Position numbers and translations under genes: made by a program. 64,000 bases of DNA, taken from positions 186,001 through 250,000 of the forward strand of contig CAYFKJ010000002.1 of the NCBI GenBank assembly GCA_964343605.1. Direction: 5' to 3'. The stretch comes from CAYFKJ01 sp964343605 (lineage in GTDB: Bacteria > Pseudomonadota > Alphaproteobacteria > UBA2966). Positions 26,572-35,326 of this stretch are shown piece by piece. Positions within the stretch are counted from its first letter, which is position 1. Each line of letters starts with the position of its first letter. Under the pieces are notes generated by a model. It did no database searches, was not told where the DNA came from, and was given only the letters and a program-made list of their open reading frames with translations.

Positions 26572-27332
26572 CCCAGCCGTTCATCCACCTTGAGGGCGTG
26601 AGCAAGGTCTACCGCAGCCGGGGCCAGGAGTTCCTTGCCGTTTCAGACGTCACCCTCGATGTGGAGATGGGCGAGTTGATTTCCCTTGTCGGACCGTCGG
26701 GCTGCGGCAAGACGACGGTGCTGAAGATCCTTGCCGGCCTGCATGAGCACAATGACGGTACGGTGCGCATCGGCGGCAACGGCAACACCTTCGAGGCCGG
26801 CCGCGACGTCGGCATGGTGTTCCAGCAATCGCTCCTGCTCAAGTGGCGGAAGATCATCGACAACGTATTGCTGCCGGCGGAAATCCTCGGACTCCCCATG
26901 GCCGAATGTCGCGAACGCGCCCGCGACCTGTTGCAGATGGTCGGTTTGGAAGGCTTCGAAAGCAATTACCCATACGAGCTCTCGGGCGGCATGCAGCAGC
27001 GCGCTGCCATCGCCCGGGCGCTCGTGCACGATCCCAAGCTGATTTTGATGGACGAACCGTTCGGGGCGCTCGACGCCCTGACGCGGGAGAAGATGAATCT
27101 TGAACTGCTGCGCATTTGGTCGGAAAGCAAGAAAACCATCATTTTCGTCACGCACTCCATCCAGGAGGCCGTTTTGCTTGGCTCGCGCTGCGCTGTTCTC
27201 ACCTCCGGTCCGGCCCGCATGGCCGACAATTTCGCCATCGAGCTCGACTATCCCCGCACCCTGGACATGAAGACCCACGAAAACTTCGGCGTCTACACCC
27301 GGCGAATTTATAAGCTGCTGGGGATGGAGTAG
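26568..27332 (+). CDS. ABC transporter ATP-binding protein (SsuB/TauB-like)
   Basis: A 254-residue ATPase with Walker A GPSGCGKTT, Q-loop VFQQS, signature LSGGMQQR, Walker B LILMDEP and the H-loop in FVTHSIQEA. The start is set by the 4-bp ATGA overlap with the permease gene at 26568; the open frame upstream is only an overlap with the permease. It powers the importer encoded here. It ends 5 bp before the convergent MetE-like gene stop. Confidence 0.95.
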   Translation: MTQPFIHLEGVSKVYRSRGQEFLAVSDVTLDVEMGELISLVGPSGCGKTTVLKILAGLHEHNDGTVRIGGNGNTFEAGRDVGMVFQQSLLLKWRKIIDNVLLPAEILGLPMAECRERARDLLQMVGLEGFESNYPYELSGGMQQRAAIARALVHDPKLILMDEPFGALDALTREKMNLELLRIWSESKKTIIFVTHSIQEAVLLGSRCAVLTSGPARMADNFAIELDYPRTLDMKTHENFGVYTRRIYKLLGME

Positions 27333-27336
27333 GGGC

Positions 27337-28359
27337 TCAGGCCACGCTTACCTTCGCCCGCCCTTCATATAGGTCCCGGCCCATGACCAGCGCCGCGATC
27401 TTGGCATCGGCGATGGAGCGCTTGAGCATCCAGAAGCCGCAGTCCGGGTGGATGTAGCGCACGCGGCCGGCGCCCAGCACCTCCTCGGCGCGTTCGATGG
27501 CGCGGGCGATTTGGTCGGCGCTTTCGACCTCCGTCGCCTTGACGTCGACGACCCCGAGGCCGAGACCGATTTCCGGCCGCAATTCCTTGAAGGCGGCGAT
27601 TTCCTCGACCGGCCGGTGGGCCATTTCCATCACGATGTGATCGGTGTGCAAGCTGTTGAGGTAGTCCATCAACTGCTGCCAGTTACCCGACTGGATGCTC
27701 TGGCCCCCGTAATTACCGAAACAGAGGTGCACCGCGGGCGTGGTTTTGACCGCATCGAGAACCTTGTTGATGGCGTCGGAGGCCCAGCGCCATTCGTCGG
27801 GGCTGCCGGGCAAGTTGGCTTCGTCGATCTGTACGACGTCGGCGTCGAGGTGGCGGACCTGCTCTGCCAACACTTCGGCAATAGCATCGGTCAGTGCGGG
27901 CAAGTCGTCGTAGCGGTTGTCGACCAGCGTTTTTGCCAGCATGTGCGGGCCGGTGAGGGTGAATTTCAGCGGTTTGGTGGCAAGACCCGCAGCGCGGCGG
28001 CAAGCTTCAGGCAGGTCGAGGGTGCCGCTGGTTATGGGGCCATCGACGATGCCGGGCGGTCGGCGGCGAAATCCCATGCCCGGCTGGTTGCGGTAGTCCA
28101 GCAGTTCCTCGAACGTCACTTCGGAGCGGATACCGCCCATGGGCCGCGTGAAGTATTCGATCATGCCGTTGGTTTCGGGATGGTTGATGTCGAAGCGGTA
28201 GAGCTCGCCGTCGCACACCACATCGATGCCGGCTTTCTCCTGGGTATGCAGCACAACCCTGGTGGCGTCGGCCAACCCCTGTTCGGTGGGGTGGGCGGCC
28301 AGCCAGTCGGGCACGGGATAGGATCCGACGACGGTGGTTAGGATCTGTGCTTCGGTCAT
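27337..28359 (-). CDS. MetE-like cobalamin-independent methionine synthase family protein
   Basis: A 340-residue MetE C-terminal-domain-like protein. The opening TTVVGSYPVPDWL and the H-x-C in VHLCFGNYGG plus the Cys in HPDCGFWML show the zinc site. Like the protein at 848-1957 it lacks the N-terminal half of MetE. It is the last gene of the minus-strand operon DMT, SLC13, PsuK, PsuG, MetE-like and overlaps the psuG stop by 4 bp, so it is tied to pseudouridine or C-glycoside metabolism by context rather than to methionine synthesis. The function is unknown. Confidence 0.85.
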   Translation of the reverse strand: MTEAQILTTVVGSYPVPDWLAAHPTEQGLADATRVVLHTQEKAGIDVVCDGELYRFDINHPETNGMIEYFTRPMGGIRSEVTFEELLDYRNQPGMGFRRRPPGIVDGPITSGTLDLPEACRRAAGLATKPLKFTLTGPHMLAKTLVDNRYDDLPALTDAIAEVLAEQVRHLDADVVQIDEANLPGSPDEWRWASDAINKVLDAVKTTPAVHLCFGNYGGQSIQSGNWQQLMDYLNSLHTDHIVMEMAHRPVEEIAAFKELRPEIGLGLGVVDVKATEVESADQIARAIERAEEVLGAGRVRYIHPDCGFWMLKRSIADAKIAALVMGRDLYEGRAKVSVA

Positions 28360-29279
28360 TGTTCCGTTCTCCTGACGGCGATTTCCGCGGCGAGGCGGGC
28401 GTTGTTGCGCACGAGGGCGACGTTGGCGTCGAGGCTTCTGCCGTCCGTGAGTTCGAAAATCCGGCCCAGCACGAAAGGCGTCACATCCTTGCCCGCCACG
28501 CCCTCCGCTTCCGCCTGCGCCAATGCTGCTTCGATGATGGGGGATATGACGTTGCCGGGAATCTCGTCCTCGGCCGGAATCGGGTTGGCCACAAGCATGC
28601 CCCCCGAGATGCCAAGCTCGCCGCGGACGGCGAAAGCGCGGGCGATTTCGCCGGCATCATCCATGCGCAGCGGGGAATCCAGACCAGAGGTACGCGACCA
28701 GAATGCGGGAAAAGTGTCCGTTTGGTAGCCCACCACCGGTACGCCCTTGGTTTCGAGATATTCCAGCGTCTTGGGGATGTCGAGGATCGCCTTGGCGCCT
28801 GCGGCCACCACCACGACCGGGGTGACGGCCAACTCCTCGAGATCGGCCGAGACGTCGAAACTCAGCTCCGCACCGCGATGGACGCCGCCGATGCCGCCGG
28901 TGGCGAACACCTCGATGCCTGCGAGACGGGCGCAGATCATGGTCGCAGCGACGGTCGTCGCGCCGGTTCGCTTGTCCGCCACCGCTACCGCGAGATCGGC
29001 GCGCGATAGTTTCATCACGTCATTTGATTGGGCCAGCGTTTCAAGCGTTTTGTCGTCGAGACCGATGCGGATGGTGCCGTCGATGACGGCGACCGTGGCC
29101 GGCACGGCGCCCTTGGCTCGGATGTCGGCCTCGACCGCCCGGGCGGTTTCGACGTTCTGTGGCCACGGCATGCCGTGGGTGACGATGGTGCTTTCCAGCG
29201 CGACGAGGGCGCGGCCCTCGTCCCGAGCATTGAGGACTTCTTCCGCATAGGCGATGTGGTTTTCGAATTTGGCGATCAT
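28356..29279 (-). CDS. psuG: Pseudouridine-5'-phosphate glycosidase
   Basis: This 307-residue protein aligns well with PsuG from memory: ALESTIVTHGMPWPQN (catalytic Glu E29), ADKRTGATTVAATM, FATGGIGGVHRG, and the Lys region GAKAILDIPKTLEYLET. PsuG cleaves the C-C glycosidic bond of pseudouridine 5'-phosphate to uracil and ribose 5-phosphate. It lies 8 bp after the PfkB kinase gene, giving the usual kinase-glycosidase pair, but here it is coupled to a SLC13 transporter and a MetE-like protein. Confidence 0.95.
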   Translation of the reverse strand: MIAKFENHIAYAEEVLNARDEGRALVALESTIVTHGMPWPQNVETARAVEADIRAKGAVPATVAVIDGTIRIGLDDKTLETLAQSNDVMKLSRADLAVAVADKRTGATTVAATMICARLAGIEVFATGGIGGVHRGAELSFDVSADLEELAVTPVVVVAAGAKAILDIPKTLEYLETKGVPVVGYQTDTFPAFWSRTSGLDSPLRMDDAGEIARAFAVRGELGISGGMLVANPIPAEDEIPGNVISPIIEAALAQAEAEGVAGKDVTPFVLGRIFELTDGRSLDANVALVRNNARLAAEIAVRRTEQ

Positions 29280-29287
29280 GGCATCTT

Positions 29288-30169
29288 TTAGACGACGAAG
29301 GGAGAGGCTGAATTGACGGTCCGTCCGGCCGTCTCAATACCGCTTTCCACGGCGGCAGGTAAAGGGTCTCCAGCCAAAATTCGCGTCAACGTCGCGGCGA
29401 TCAGGGAATCGCCTGCGCCGTTGACCGAATGAACCTCGACCTCCGGAACCCTAATCTCGTGGATCGTTTTCCCGTCCGACACCGCGACGGGACGCGGGCC
29501 GTCGGTCACGACGGCATGGGCGAGGCCCGCCTCGGCAAACAACTCGGCGGCTTCCTCCGCTTGGCGGAAATTCCGGTCCAGAATGGCGCCGGCTTCGGAA
29601 AGGTTGCAAAAAAGGTAGTCCGCCGCCTTGAGGGAGGCTTTGAGCCTCACCGCCTTCGCCACCGATACGGCGTCGACGGCAAGCGGCGGACGGGGCTTAT
29701 TGATGGAGAGAGACAGGATGACCTCGGACAATAAGTTGGCATCGACGAACCAAAGGCCGGCTTCGGCAAGGTCCCGCATCGGCTCTCTGAGTTCGGCGGC
29801 CGTTAACTGCTCCAGCGCCCGGGTGTCGGAAACGGCGACGGAGAGTTCTCCCTCGGCGCTTTCGACCGCGACGTAGCGACCGGTCGTGCGGCCGTCGGGC
29901 GGGGGTAGGTAGCCGGTGTCAATGCCTTGATGGTCCATCGACTCCCGCAAGTACCGGCCTTCAACGTCGTCGCCGAGGGCGGTGATCAGCGCGGTTCGCG
30001 CCCCCATCGCCGAAATGTTGCTGGCGACGTTGAAGGCGACGCCGCCGACGCCCGTCGAGACTGTGCCGGGGTTGGAGGTTTCCGGCATCAACGGGCCGTG
30101 GCTGTGGGCGATGATGTCGATCAGGGCCGCCCCGAAGCAGGCGACATCGATGTTTGGGTTTGCCGTCAT
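29288..30169 (-). CDS. psuK: PfkB family kinase, probable pseudouridine kinase
   Basis: A 293-residue ribokinase-fold sugar or nucleoside kinase: substrate motif GVGGVAFNVASNISAMG near residue 41 and the C-terminal catalytic NGAGDSLIAA with the base Asp. Next to psuG it is most simply PsuK, which phosphorylates pseudouridine at the 5' position. The family assignment is firm; the substrate rests on the neighbour. It lies 7 bp behind the SLC13 transporter gene. Confidence 0.88.
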   Translation of the reverse strand: MTANPNIDVACFGAALIDIIAHSHGPLMPETSNPGTVSTGVGGVAFNVASNISAMGARTALITALGDDVEGRYLRESMDHQGIDTGYLPPPDGRTTGRYVAVESAEGELSVAVSDTRALEQLTAAELREPMRDLAEAGLWFVDANLLSEVILSLSINKPRPPLAVDAVSVAKAVRLKASLKAADYLFCNLSEAGAILDRNFRQAEEAAELFAEAGLAHAVVTDGPRPVAVSDGKTIHEIRVPEVEVHSVNGAGDSLIAATLTRILAGDPLPAAVESGIETAGRTVNSASPFVV

Positions 30170-30176
30170 CTATCCG

Positions 30177-32048
30177 CTAAAGCCCATAATACCAGGGTGC
30201 GACGACGGTAAAGACCAGCCACAGGATGATCACCAAAGGCGCGCCGGCCCGGACAAAATCGCCGAAGCGGTAATGGCCCGGCCCCATTACGAGGAGGCTG
30301 GTCTGATAGCCGATCGGCGTCGCGAACGCACAGTTGGCGGCAAATACCACCGCGACCGCGAAAACCACCGGATCGACGCCGATTTCATGGGCGATGCCGA
30401 CCGCGATGGGTGTGAAGAGAACGGCGCAGGCCTTGGAACTGATGATGTTGGCCATCACGGCGGTGAGCAGGAAGAAAGCCGACAGCACCGCCGTCGGCCC
30501 CAGTGCCTCGAATGCGGTGACGACGATGTGGGCCAGGAATTCGGCCCCGCCGGTTGCCTGCATCGCCGCGCCCAGTGCCAAAGCCGCAGGGATCATGGTG
30601 ACGATCTTCGAATCGATGGCACGGGTGGCTTCGCGCACGGTCAGGATTCCCATGGGGATCATGGCAATGGCGCCGACCAGCGCCGCCACAACGATGGGCA
30701 CGACGCCCGAGGCAGCCAGGACGATGACGCCCAAGAACACCGCCGTCGCGCGTTTGGCGCCGTGCAGAAGGGGCAGGGCCTCGGCCGACCATTCCATCAG
30801 CACGACGTCGTTGTCGGCCCTGAGCGCCTTGATGTCGTCTTCGCGGCCCATGATCAGGAGGACGTCGCCGGCTTCGAGCGGTACTTCTGACATGCGGCTG
30901 CGGTAGACCTGGTTGCGCCGCTCGATGCCCAAGACGTTGCAGCGCGAACGGCGCTGGAAGCCGGCCCGGCCGATGTGACGGCCGATCAGCTTGGAATAGG
31001 GGGCGATCATGACCTCGGCGACCGAGCGTTCGCGGAAAGTCGGCTCGGCCTGGGTTGCGGCGATCTTGCCGAGGCCCGTGGCGGATTGCAGCAACTCGGG
31101 TTCCGTCGCCGTAGCCTCGATCAGATCCGCCCGTTGGCCGACCACCAGCAAATGATCGCCGCGTTCCACCACCGTATTGGTGAACGGCGGCACCAGCGTG
31201 CGGTCGCCGCGCAGGATGCGCCTGATCCTCAGGCCCGGCAGGCCCTCGATGAAGCTGCCGTGAACGTCGGCGCCGATCAGCCGGTGGCCGTAATCGACCT
31301 CGATCTGGGTGAAGAAGGATTTGCTGGACCGGGCGAGGATACGGCTGGCCAGCGAGGTCCGGTCCGGCAGGAAAAGCGGATTGATGAAAATGACATAGAT
31401 CAGACCAACACCCGCCAGCATCAGGCCGGGAACGGTGAAGCTGAAGAAGCTGAACCCCTGCTCGCCGAGGCTCACGAGCGCGCCCGACACCAGCAGGTTG
31501 GTGCCGGAGCCAATCAGGGTCGTCATGCCGCCCAGCACGGCGGCGAAACTCAAGCCCATCATGACCTTGCTTTCGTGCTGGCCCAGTTTTGTGGCCAGCG
31601 TCTGCATGATGGGGATGAAGATAACCACGACGGGGATGTTGTTGAGAAAGCCGCTGATGACGAGGACGGCGACGAAGGCAATGCCGATGGGAATGAGGGG
31701 ATTGCCTTCACCGAAGCGCAGGACGAACTGCGCGCCGCGCTCCAGAATACCGGTCCGGACCATGCCCTGGCCCATCACCAGAAGAGCCAGAACGGTGAGC
31801 AACGCGGGATTGGCGAATCCGGCGAGCAGACGCTCCGGTCCAAGCAGATTGAAACCCTCGGCATCGGCTACCGGCATGATCGAAAAGTAGACCAGCAACA
31901 GGCAGATAACGGCGATGGATGTGACTTCGACCGCGATGCGCTCGATGGCATAGAGCACGAGTGCGGCGCCGATGGCGGCGAACGTCACCCACATCGCCGT
32001 CTCGTTCGGTATGTTCGCCGCAACAGACCCCACGCCCATCCCCGCCAT
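30177..32048 (-). CDS. SLC13/DASS-type anion permease with two TrkA-C domains
   Basis: A 623-residue inner-membrane protein with about five N-terminal and five or six C-terminal helices, split by a cytosolic insert that reads as two RCK_C (TrkA-C) domains (near residues 225-300 and 325-400, the second ending EVPLEAGDVLLIMG). This is the layout of SLC13-family permeases for dicarboxylates, sulfate or similar anions. It sits in front of psuK, so it may move a pathway substrate or product. Start ATG at 32048; 53 bp follow the upstream DMT gene. Confidence 0.88.
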   Translation of the reverse strand: MAGMGVGSVAANIPNETAMWVTFAAIGAALVLYAIERIAVEVTSIAVICLLLVYFSIMPVADAEGFNLLGPERLLAGFANPALLTVLALLVMGQGMVRTGILERGAQFVLRFGEGNPLIPIGIAFVAVLVISGFLNNIPVVVIFIPIMQTLATKLGQHESKVMMGLSFAAVLGGMTTLIGSGTNLLVSGALVSLGEQGFSFFSFTVPGLMLAGVGLIYVIFINPLFLPDRTSLASRILARSSKSFFTQIEVDYGHRLIGADVHGSFIEGLPGLRIRRILRGDRTLVPPFTNTVVERGDHLLVVGQRADLIEATATEPELLQSATGLGKIAATQAEPTFRERSVAEVMIAPYSKLIGRHIGRAGFQRRSRCNVLGIERRNQVYRSRMSEVPLEAGDVLLIMGREDDIKALRADNDVVLMEWSAEALPLLHGAKRATAVFLGVIVLAASGVVPIVVAALVGAIAMIPMGILTVREATRAIDSKIVTMIPAALALGAAMQATGGAEFLAHIVVTAFEALGPTAVLSAFFLLTAVMANIISSKACAVLFTPIAVGIAHEIGVDPVVFAVAVVFAANCAFATPIGYQTSLLVMGPGHYRFGDFVRAGAPLVIILWLVFTVVAPWYYGL

Positions 32049-32101
32049 TAAGACTTAACCAAAAAACTAATCCAAACCGCCGCCGATGCCAGAATAGCCG
32101 A

Positions 32102-33016
32102 TCAGTCGGCGATTGTCGGCTGCGTTGGTTTCTTGGACCGCGTCAGTTGGGCTTCGCGCTGAACGATGAAGATGCCGGCGGCGATGATGATGACCGCGCC
32201 CAGCCAGACGTTGTTGCCGGGGATTTCGTCGAAGATGTAGTAGCCGAAGATCGCCGCCCACACCAGGGATGTGTATTCGAAAGGCGCGATGGTGCTGACC
32301 GGCGCCAACATGAAGGCTTTGGCCATCAGGACGTGACTTCCGAGCGCCAGGACCGCCAGCGCGACGATCCAGGGCCAGGCACCGTCGGTAACCGGTACCC
32401 AGAGGAAGGGGGTGGCGAGGCAAAATGCCGCCGTCGTGCCGATGGTCGTGTAGAAGGTCATGGTATAGGCCGAGTCCGATCCCCCCAAACGGCGGGTCTC
32501 GATCACCAGCAAGGCATAGGCGATGCTGGCGGAAACGGCGATGAACGTCATGAACCCGAAGTTCTCGCCGGTTGGCTGGGCGGCGACGAGCACGCCGACA
32601 AAACCGACGCCGATGGCCGACCAACGGAACCAGCCAACCTTCTCCCCCAGCAACGGAACCGATAGCGCGGTCATGAAAAAGCTGCCGCCGAAGACTAAAA
32701 CGGTGATGTCGGCCAGTGGCAGCTCGCGGATGGCCGTGAAGAACAACAGAGGAGCGGCAAGTGCGTACCCTGCCCGCCGGATATGGCCCCAGGGTTTGTC
32801 TGTTCGCAGGTGTCGAAGTCCACCGACCTTTGGCAGCCAGACACATAGGATGAGTGCCATGACGATGCCCCTGAGCGCCAGCATCTCGATCACCGGAAGG
32901 GTGGCGACGAGGTGTTTAGCGACGGCGTCGAGGCTCGCCATCGTCGCCATGGAGACGACGATATAGCCGATGCCCGCCAAGGGCCGGTCGTCCCTGATTT
33001 CAACGCTTTCCGACAT
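32102..33016 (-). CDS. DMT superfamily (EamA) transporter
   Basis: A 304-residue, roughly ten-helix EamA protein (IGYIVVSMATMASLDAVAKH as first helix). The ATG at 33016 is preferred; the upstream in-frame extension is Arg/Gly rich and not family-like. It is first in the minus-strand operon that continues with SLC13, PsuK, PsuG and MetE-like proteins, and it is divergent from the TetR gene. The operator at 33160-33177 lies 143 bp upstream. It probably exports or exchanges a small metabolite. Confidence 0.88.
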   Translation of the reverse strand: MSESVEIRDDRPLAGIGYIVVSMATMASLDAVAKHLVATLPVIEMLALRGIVMALILCVWLPKVGGLRHLRTDKPWGHIRRAGYALAAPLLFFTAIRELPLADITVLVFGGSFFMTALSVPLLGEKVGWFRWSAIGVGFVGVLVAAQPTGENFGFMTFIAVSASIAYALLVIETRRLGGSDSAYTMTFYTTIGTTAAFCLATPFLWVPVTDGAWPWIVALAVLALGSHVLMAKAFMLAPVSTIAPFEYTSLVWAAIFGYYIFDEIPGNNVWLGAVIIIAAGIFIVQREAQLTRSKKPTQPTIAD

Positions 33017-33127
33017 GGCCGCAACCCCCAAAAAAACAGCGCGGAGACCGGCATCTCCGCGCGCTCCCCTTGTACGCCCTTGCCGGTGCATTGCCCAGCG
33101 TAAAATCGGTTACCTATGGGATGGCCG

Positions 33128-33177
33128 TTGACAGAAATTTGCGAAAAAGGTACTGGTAAAGTAACTAAACGGTTACT
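33128..33177 (+). promoter_or_regulatory. Putative TetR promoter with overlapping operator (right site)
   Basis: TTGACA at 33128-33133, a 17-bp spacer and TACTGG (33151-33156) suggest a sigma-70 promoter. AGTAACTAAACGGTTACT (33160-33177), a perfect AGTAAC-N6-GTTACT palindrome, covers the expected transcription start and lies 44 bp before the TetR start codon. The geometry fits autorepression. The near copy at 23931-23948 suggests that the same repressor controls the importer locus. Confidence 0.7.
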
Positions 33178-33221
33178 ATGCTGAATTTCCTGGTTCGGTG
33201 CATTGACGGGGTGGGAGAAAC

Positions 33222-33869
33222 GTGGCGCGGCGCAAACCCGACGAGACCAAACTGCTGATCCTCAAGGCGGCGACGGCGGAGTTCGCCGCCAAGGGGCTCG
33301 GCGGCGCACGGGTCGACGCCATCGCCGAAAGGGCGGGCGCCAACAAGCGCATGTTATACCATTACTTCGGCAACAAGGACGACCTCTATACCGCCGTGAT
33401 GGAGGAAGCCTACGCCCAGATCCGCGGTCACGAGGCGGAGCTTCATCTCGAGGATCTGGAACCCGTCGAGGCCGTCCGGAAACTTGTCACCTACACCTTC
33501 AACTATTACCTCGACTATCCCGAATTCATCAGCTTGTTGAATGACGCCAACCTCTACGGTGCGGTGCACGTCAAGCGCTCCGAACGGATCCAGGCCATGC
33601 ATTCGCCCATGGTCGACCGTATCCGCGAAGTGCTGGATAGAGGCGCCGAGGCGGGCGAGTTCCGCACCGGCGTCGATCCCGTGCAGCTATACGTTACCAT
33701 CGCCGCGCTCGGCTACTTTTATCTTTCCAATGCCTCCACCCTGGGCGCGATTTTCGGTCGGAAGTTGACAACCCAGCGGGCTTTGGCTGATCGTCTTGAG
33801 CATGCCGTCGACGTCGTCGTCGGTTTTTTGAGACCCGACGAAGGCTCAGCGGGAGGATCCGGCCGATGA
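33222..33869 (+). CDS. TetR/AcrR family transcriptional regulator
   Basis: A 215-residue repressor: the N-terminal TetR helix-turn-helix VDAIAERAGANKRMLYHYFGNKDD is unmistakable, with a C-terminal ligand domain. Start GTG at 33222 with a GGGAG site. It heads the operon with the enolase-superfamily, Gfo/Idh/MocA, DUF993 and epimerase genes (ATGA overlap with the first) and is divergent from the DMT-SLC13-psu operon. A perfect palindrome overlaps its own promoter. The inducer is probably a pathway intermediate. Confidence 0.95.
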   Translation: MARRKPDETKLLILKAATAEFAAKGLGGARVDAIAERAGANKRMLYHYFGNKDDLYTAVMEEAYAQIRGHEAELHLEDLEPVEAVRKLVTYTFNYYLDYPEFISLLNDANLYGAVHVKRSERIQAMHSPMVDRIREVLDRGAEAGEFRTGVDPVQLYVTIAALGYFYLSNASTLGAIFGRKLTTQRALADRLEHAVDVVVGFLRPDEGSAGGSGR

Positions 33870-35326
33870 CAGCCCCGATAATCCGCGTCGAGGAAATCGA
33901 GCTTTACGAACGTGACGTCGTGCTCAGACTGCCCTTCCGTTTCGGCGTCGTCACCCTGCGCGAAGCGCCCCAGGCCTTCGCACGGATCCGTATCAGCGAC
34001 GAGGCCGGCCACAGCAGTTGGGGCATGTCGGCGGAGGTACTGGCGCCCAAGTGGTTCGACAAGAACGAAGCCCTGACAAACGAGGACAATTTCGACCAGC
34101 TCCGTGCCGCTCTGTCGCTGTCGCGGGACGCTTTTCTGGATGTGGGGAAGACGACGGCGTTCGGCCTGCCGGTCGCCTGCCACCATGAGCATGTCCTGGC
34201 GGCGCGCCTCAGGGGCATGAATTCGCTGGTGGCGAACTACGGTCCGGCTCTTTTGAACCGCGCCGTCTTGGACGCGCTCTGCGGCATTCACAACATGTCG
34301 TTTTACAAGGCCATTCAGACGAACCTGCCCGGCATCGATCTTTCCATGACGTCCGATCTGGCGGGACTCGATCTTTCACGCTTCCTCGGCAACCTGACGC
34401 CGGCTGCATCGGTCCACGCGCGCCATACGGTCGGCATGATCGATCCGCTGACGGCGACCGATCAGTCGGCCGAGGACCGCGTCGATGACGGCCTGCCGGA
34501 AACGCTCGATGAAATCGTCTCGACCTACGGCCACCGCTACTTCAAGGTCAAGGTTGGCGGCGACCTCAAGGCCGATATCGAACGCCTCACTGCGGTGGCG
34601 GACGTGCTGGACCGCATGGCCGGCGAATATCGGTTGTCGCTCGACGGCAACGAACAGTACGAGGACGCTGCCGGCGTTATAGAGCTGTTGGACGCAATGG
34701 AAGCGGCGCCGGCGCTGGACAGGTTCCGGTCGGCCATTCTGTTCGTCGAGCAACCCATCAAGCGTGCCACGGCACTCAACGAAGACGTCACCCCCATCGC
34801 CAAGCGCTATCCCGTCATCATCGACGAATCGGACGGCAACTTCGACGCCTTCCCGACGGCGCGTCTGCGCGGCTATCGCGGCGTCTCGTCCAAGACCTGC
34901 AAGGGCTTCTACAAGTCCATCCTCAACACCGCACGCTGCCAGGTCTGGACGGACGAGGAGCAGGGCACGGACAAAGCGGACCTCGGGCCCTATTTCATGT
35001 CGGCGGAAGACCTCACCATCCAAGGCGGCGTTGGCTTGCAGCAGGACCTTGCGCTGATCAATCTATTGGGGCTCGAACACGTCGAGCGCAACGGCCACCA
35101 CTACGTTCATGGCATGACCGGCGCGGGCGCGCCGGCCGGCGAGCAAAAGGCCTTTGCCGACGCCCACCCCGGGCTCTATCGGCATGAGAACGGTGAAACC
35201 TTCGTCAAGATCGAGGACGGCCGCATCGACGTGACCTCGCTCGACGGTATCGGTTTCGCGACCGGTACCGAGCCCGACTGGAACTCGATGCGGGAAATGG
35301 ATCTAATGATAAAGGACTTCACCTGA
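33866..35326 (+). CDS. Enolase superfamily (mandelate racemase/muconate lactonizing-like) protein
   Basis: A 486-residue enolase-superfamily protein, longer than the usual 370-400. The barrel residues are visible: KVK at 227-229, metal ligands D260 (SLDGNEQ), E295 (VEQP) and D320 (IDESDG), and Lys 343/346 in SSKTCKGFYKS. These enzymes abstract a proton alpha to a carboxylate, usually dehydrating or racemising a sugar acid. It overlaps the TetR stop (ATGA) and the next start by 1 bp. The long N-terminal half (1-150) is unusual. The acid substrate is unknown. Confidence 0.85.
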   Translation: MTAPIIRVEEIELYERDVVLRLPFRFGVVTLREAPQAFARIRISDEAGHSSWGMSAEVLAPKWFDKNEALTNEDNFDQLRAALSLSRDAFLDVGKTTAFGLPVACHHEHVLAARLRGMNSLVANYGPALLNRAVLDALCGIHNMSFYKAIQTNLPGIDLSMTSDLAGLDLSRFLGNLTPAASVHARHTVGMIDPLTATDQSAEDRVDDGLPETLDEIVSTYGHRYFKVKVGGDLKADIERLTAVADVLDRMAGEYRLSLDGNEQYEDAAGVIELLDAMEAAPALDRFRSAILFVEQPIKRATALNEDVTPIAKRYPVIIDESDGNFDAFPTARLRGYRGVSSKTCKGFYKSILNTARCQVWTDEEQGTDKADLGPYFMSAEDLTIQGGVGLQQDLALINLLGLEHVERNGHHYVHGMTGAGAPAGEQKAFADAHPGLYRHENGETFVKIEDGRIDVTSLDGIGFATGTEPDWNSMREMDLMIKDFT

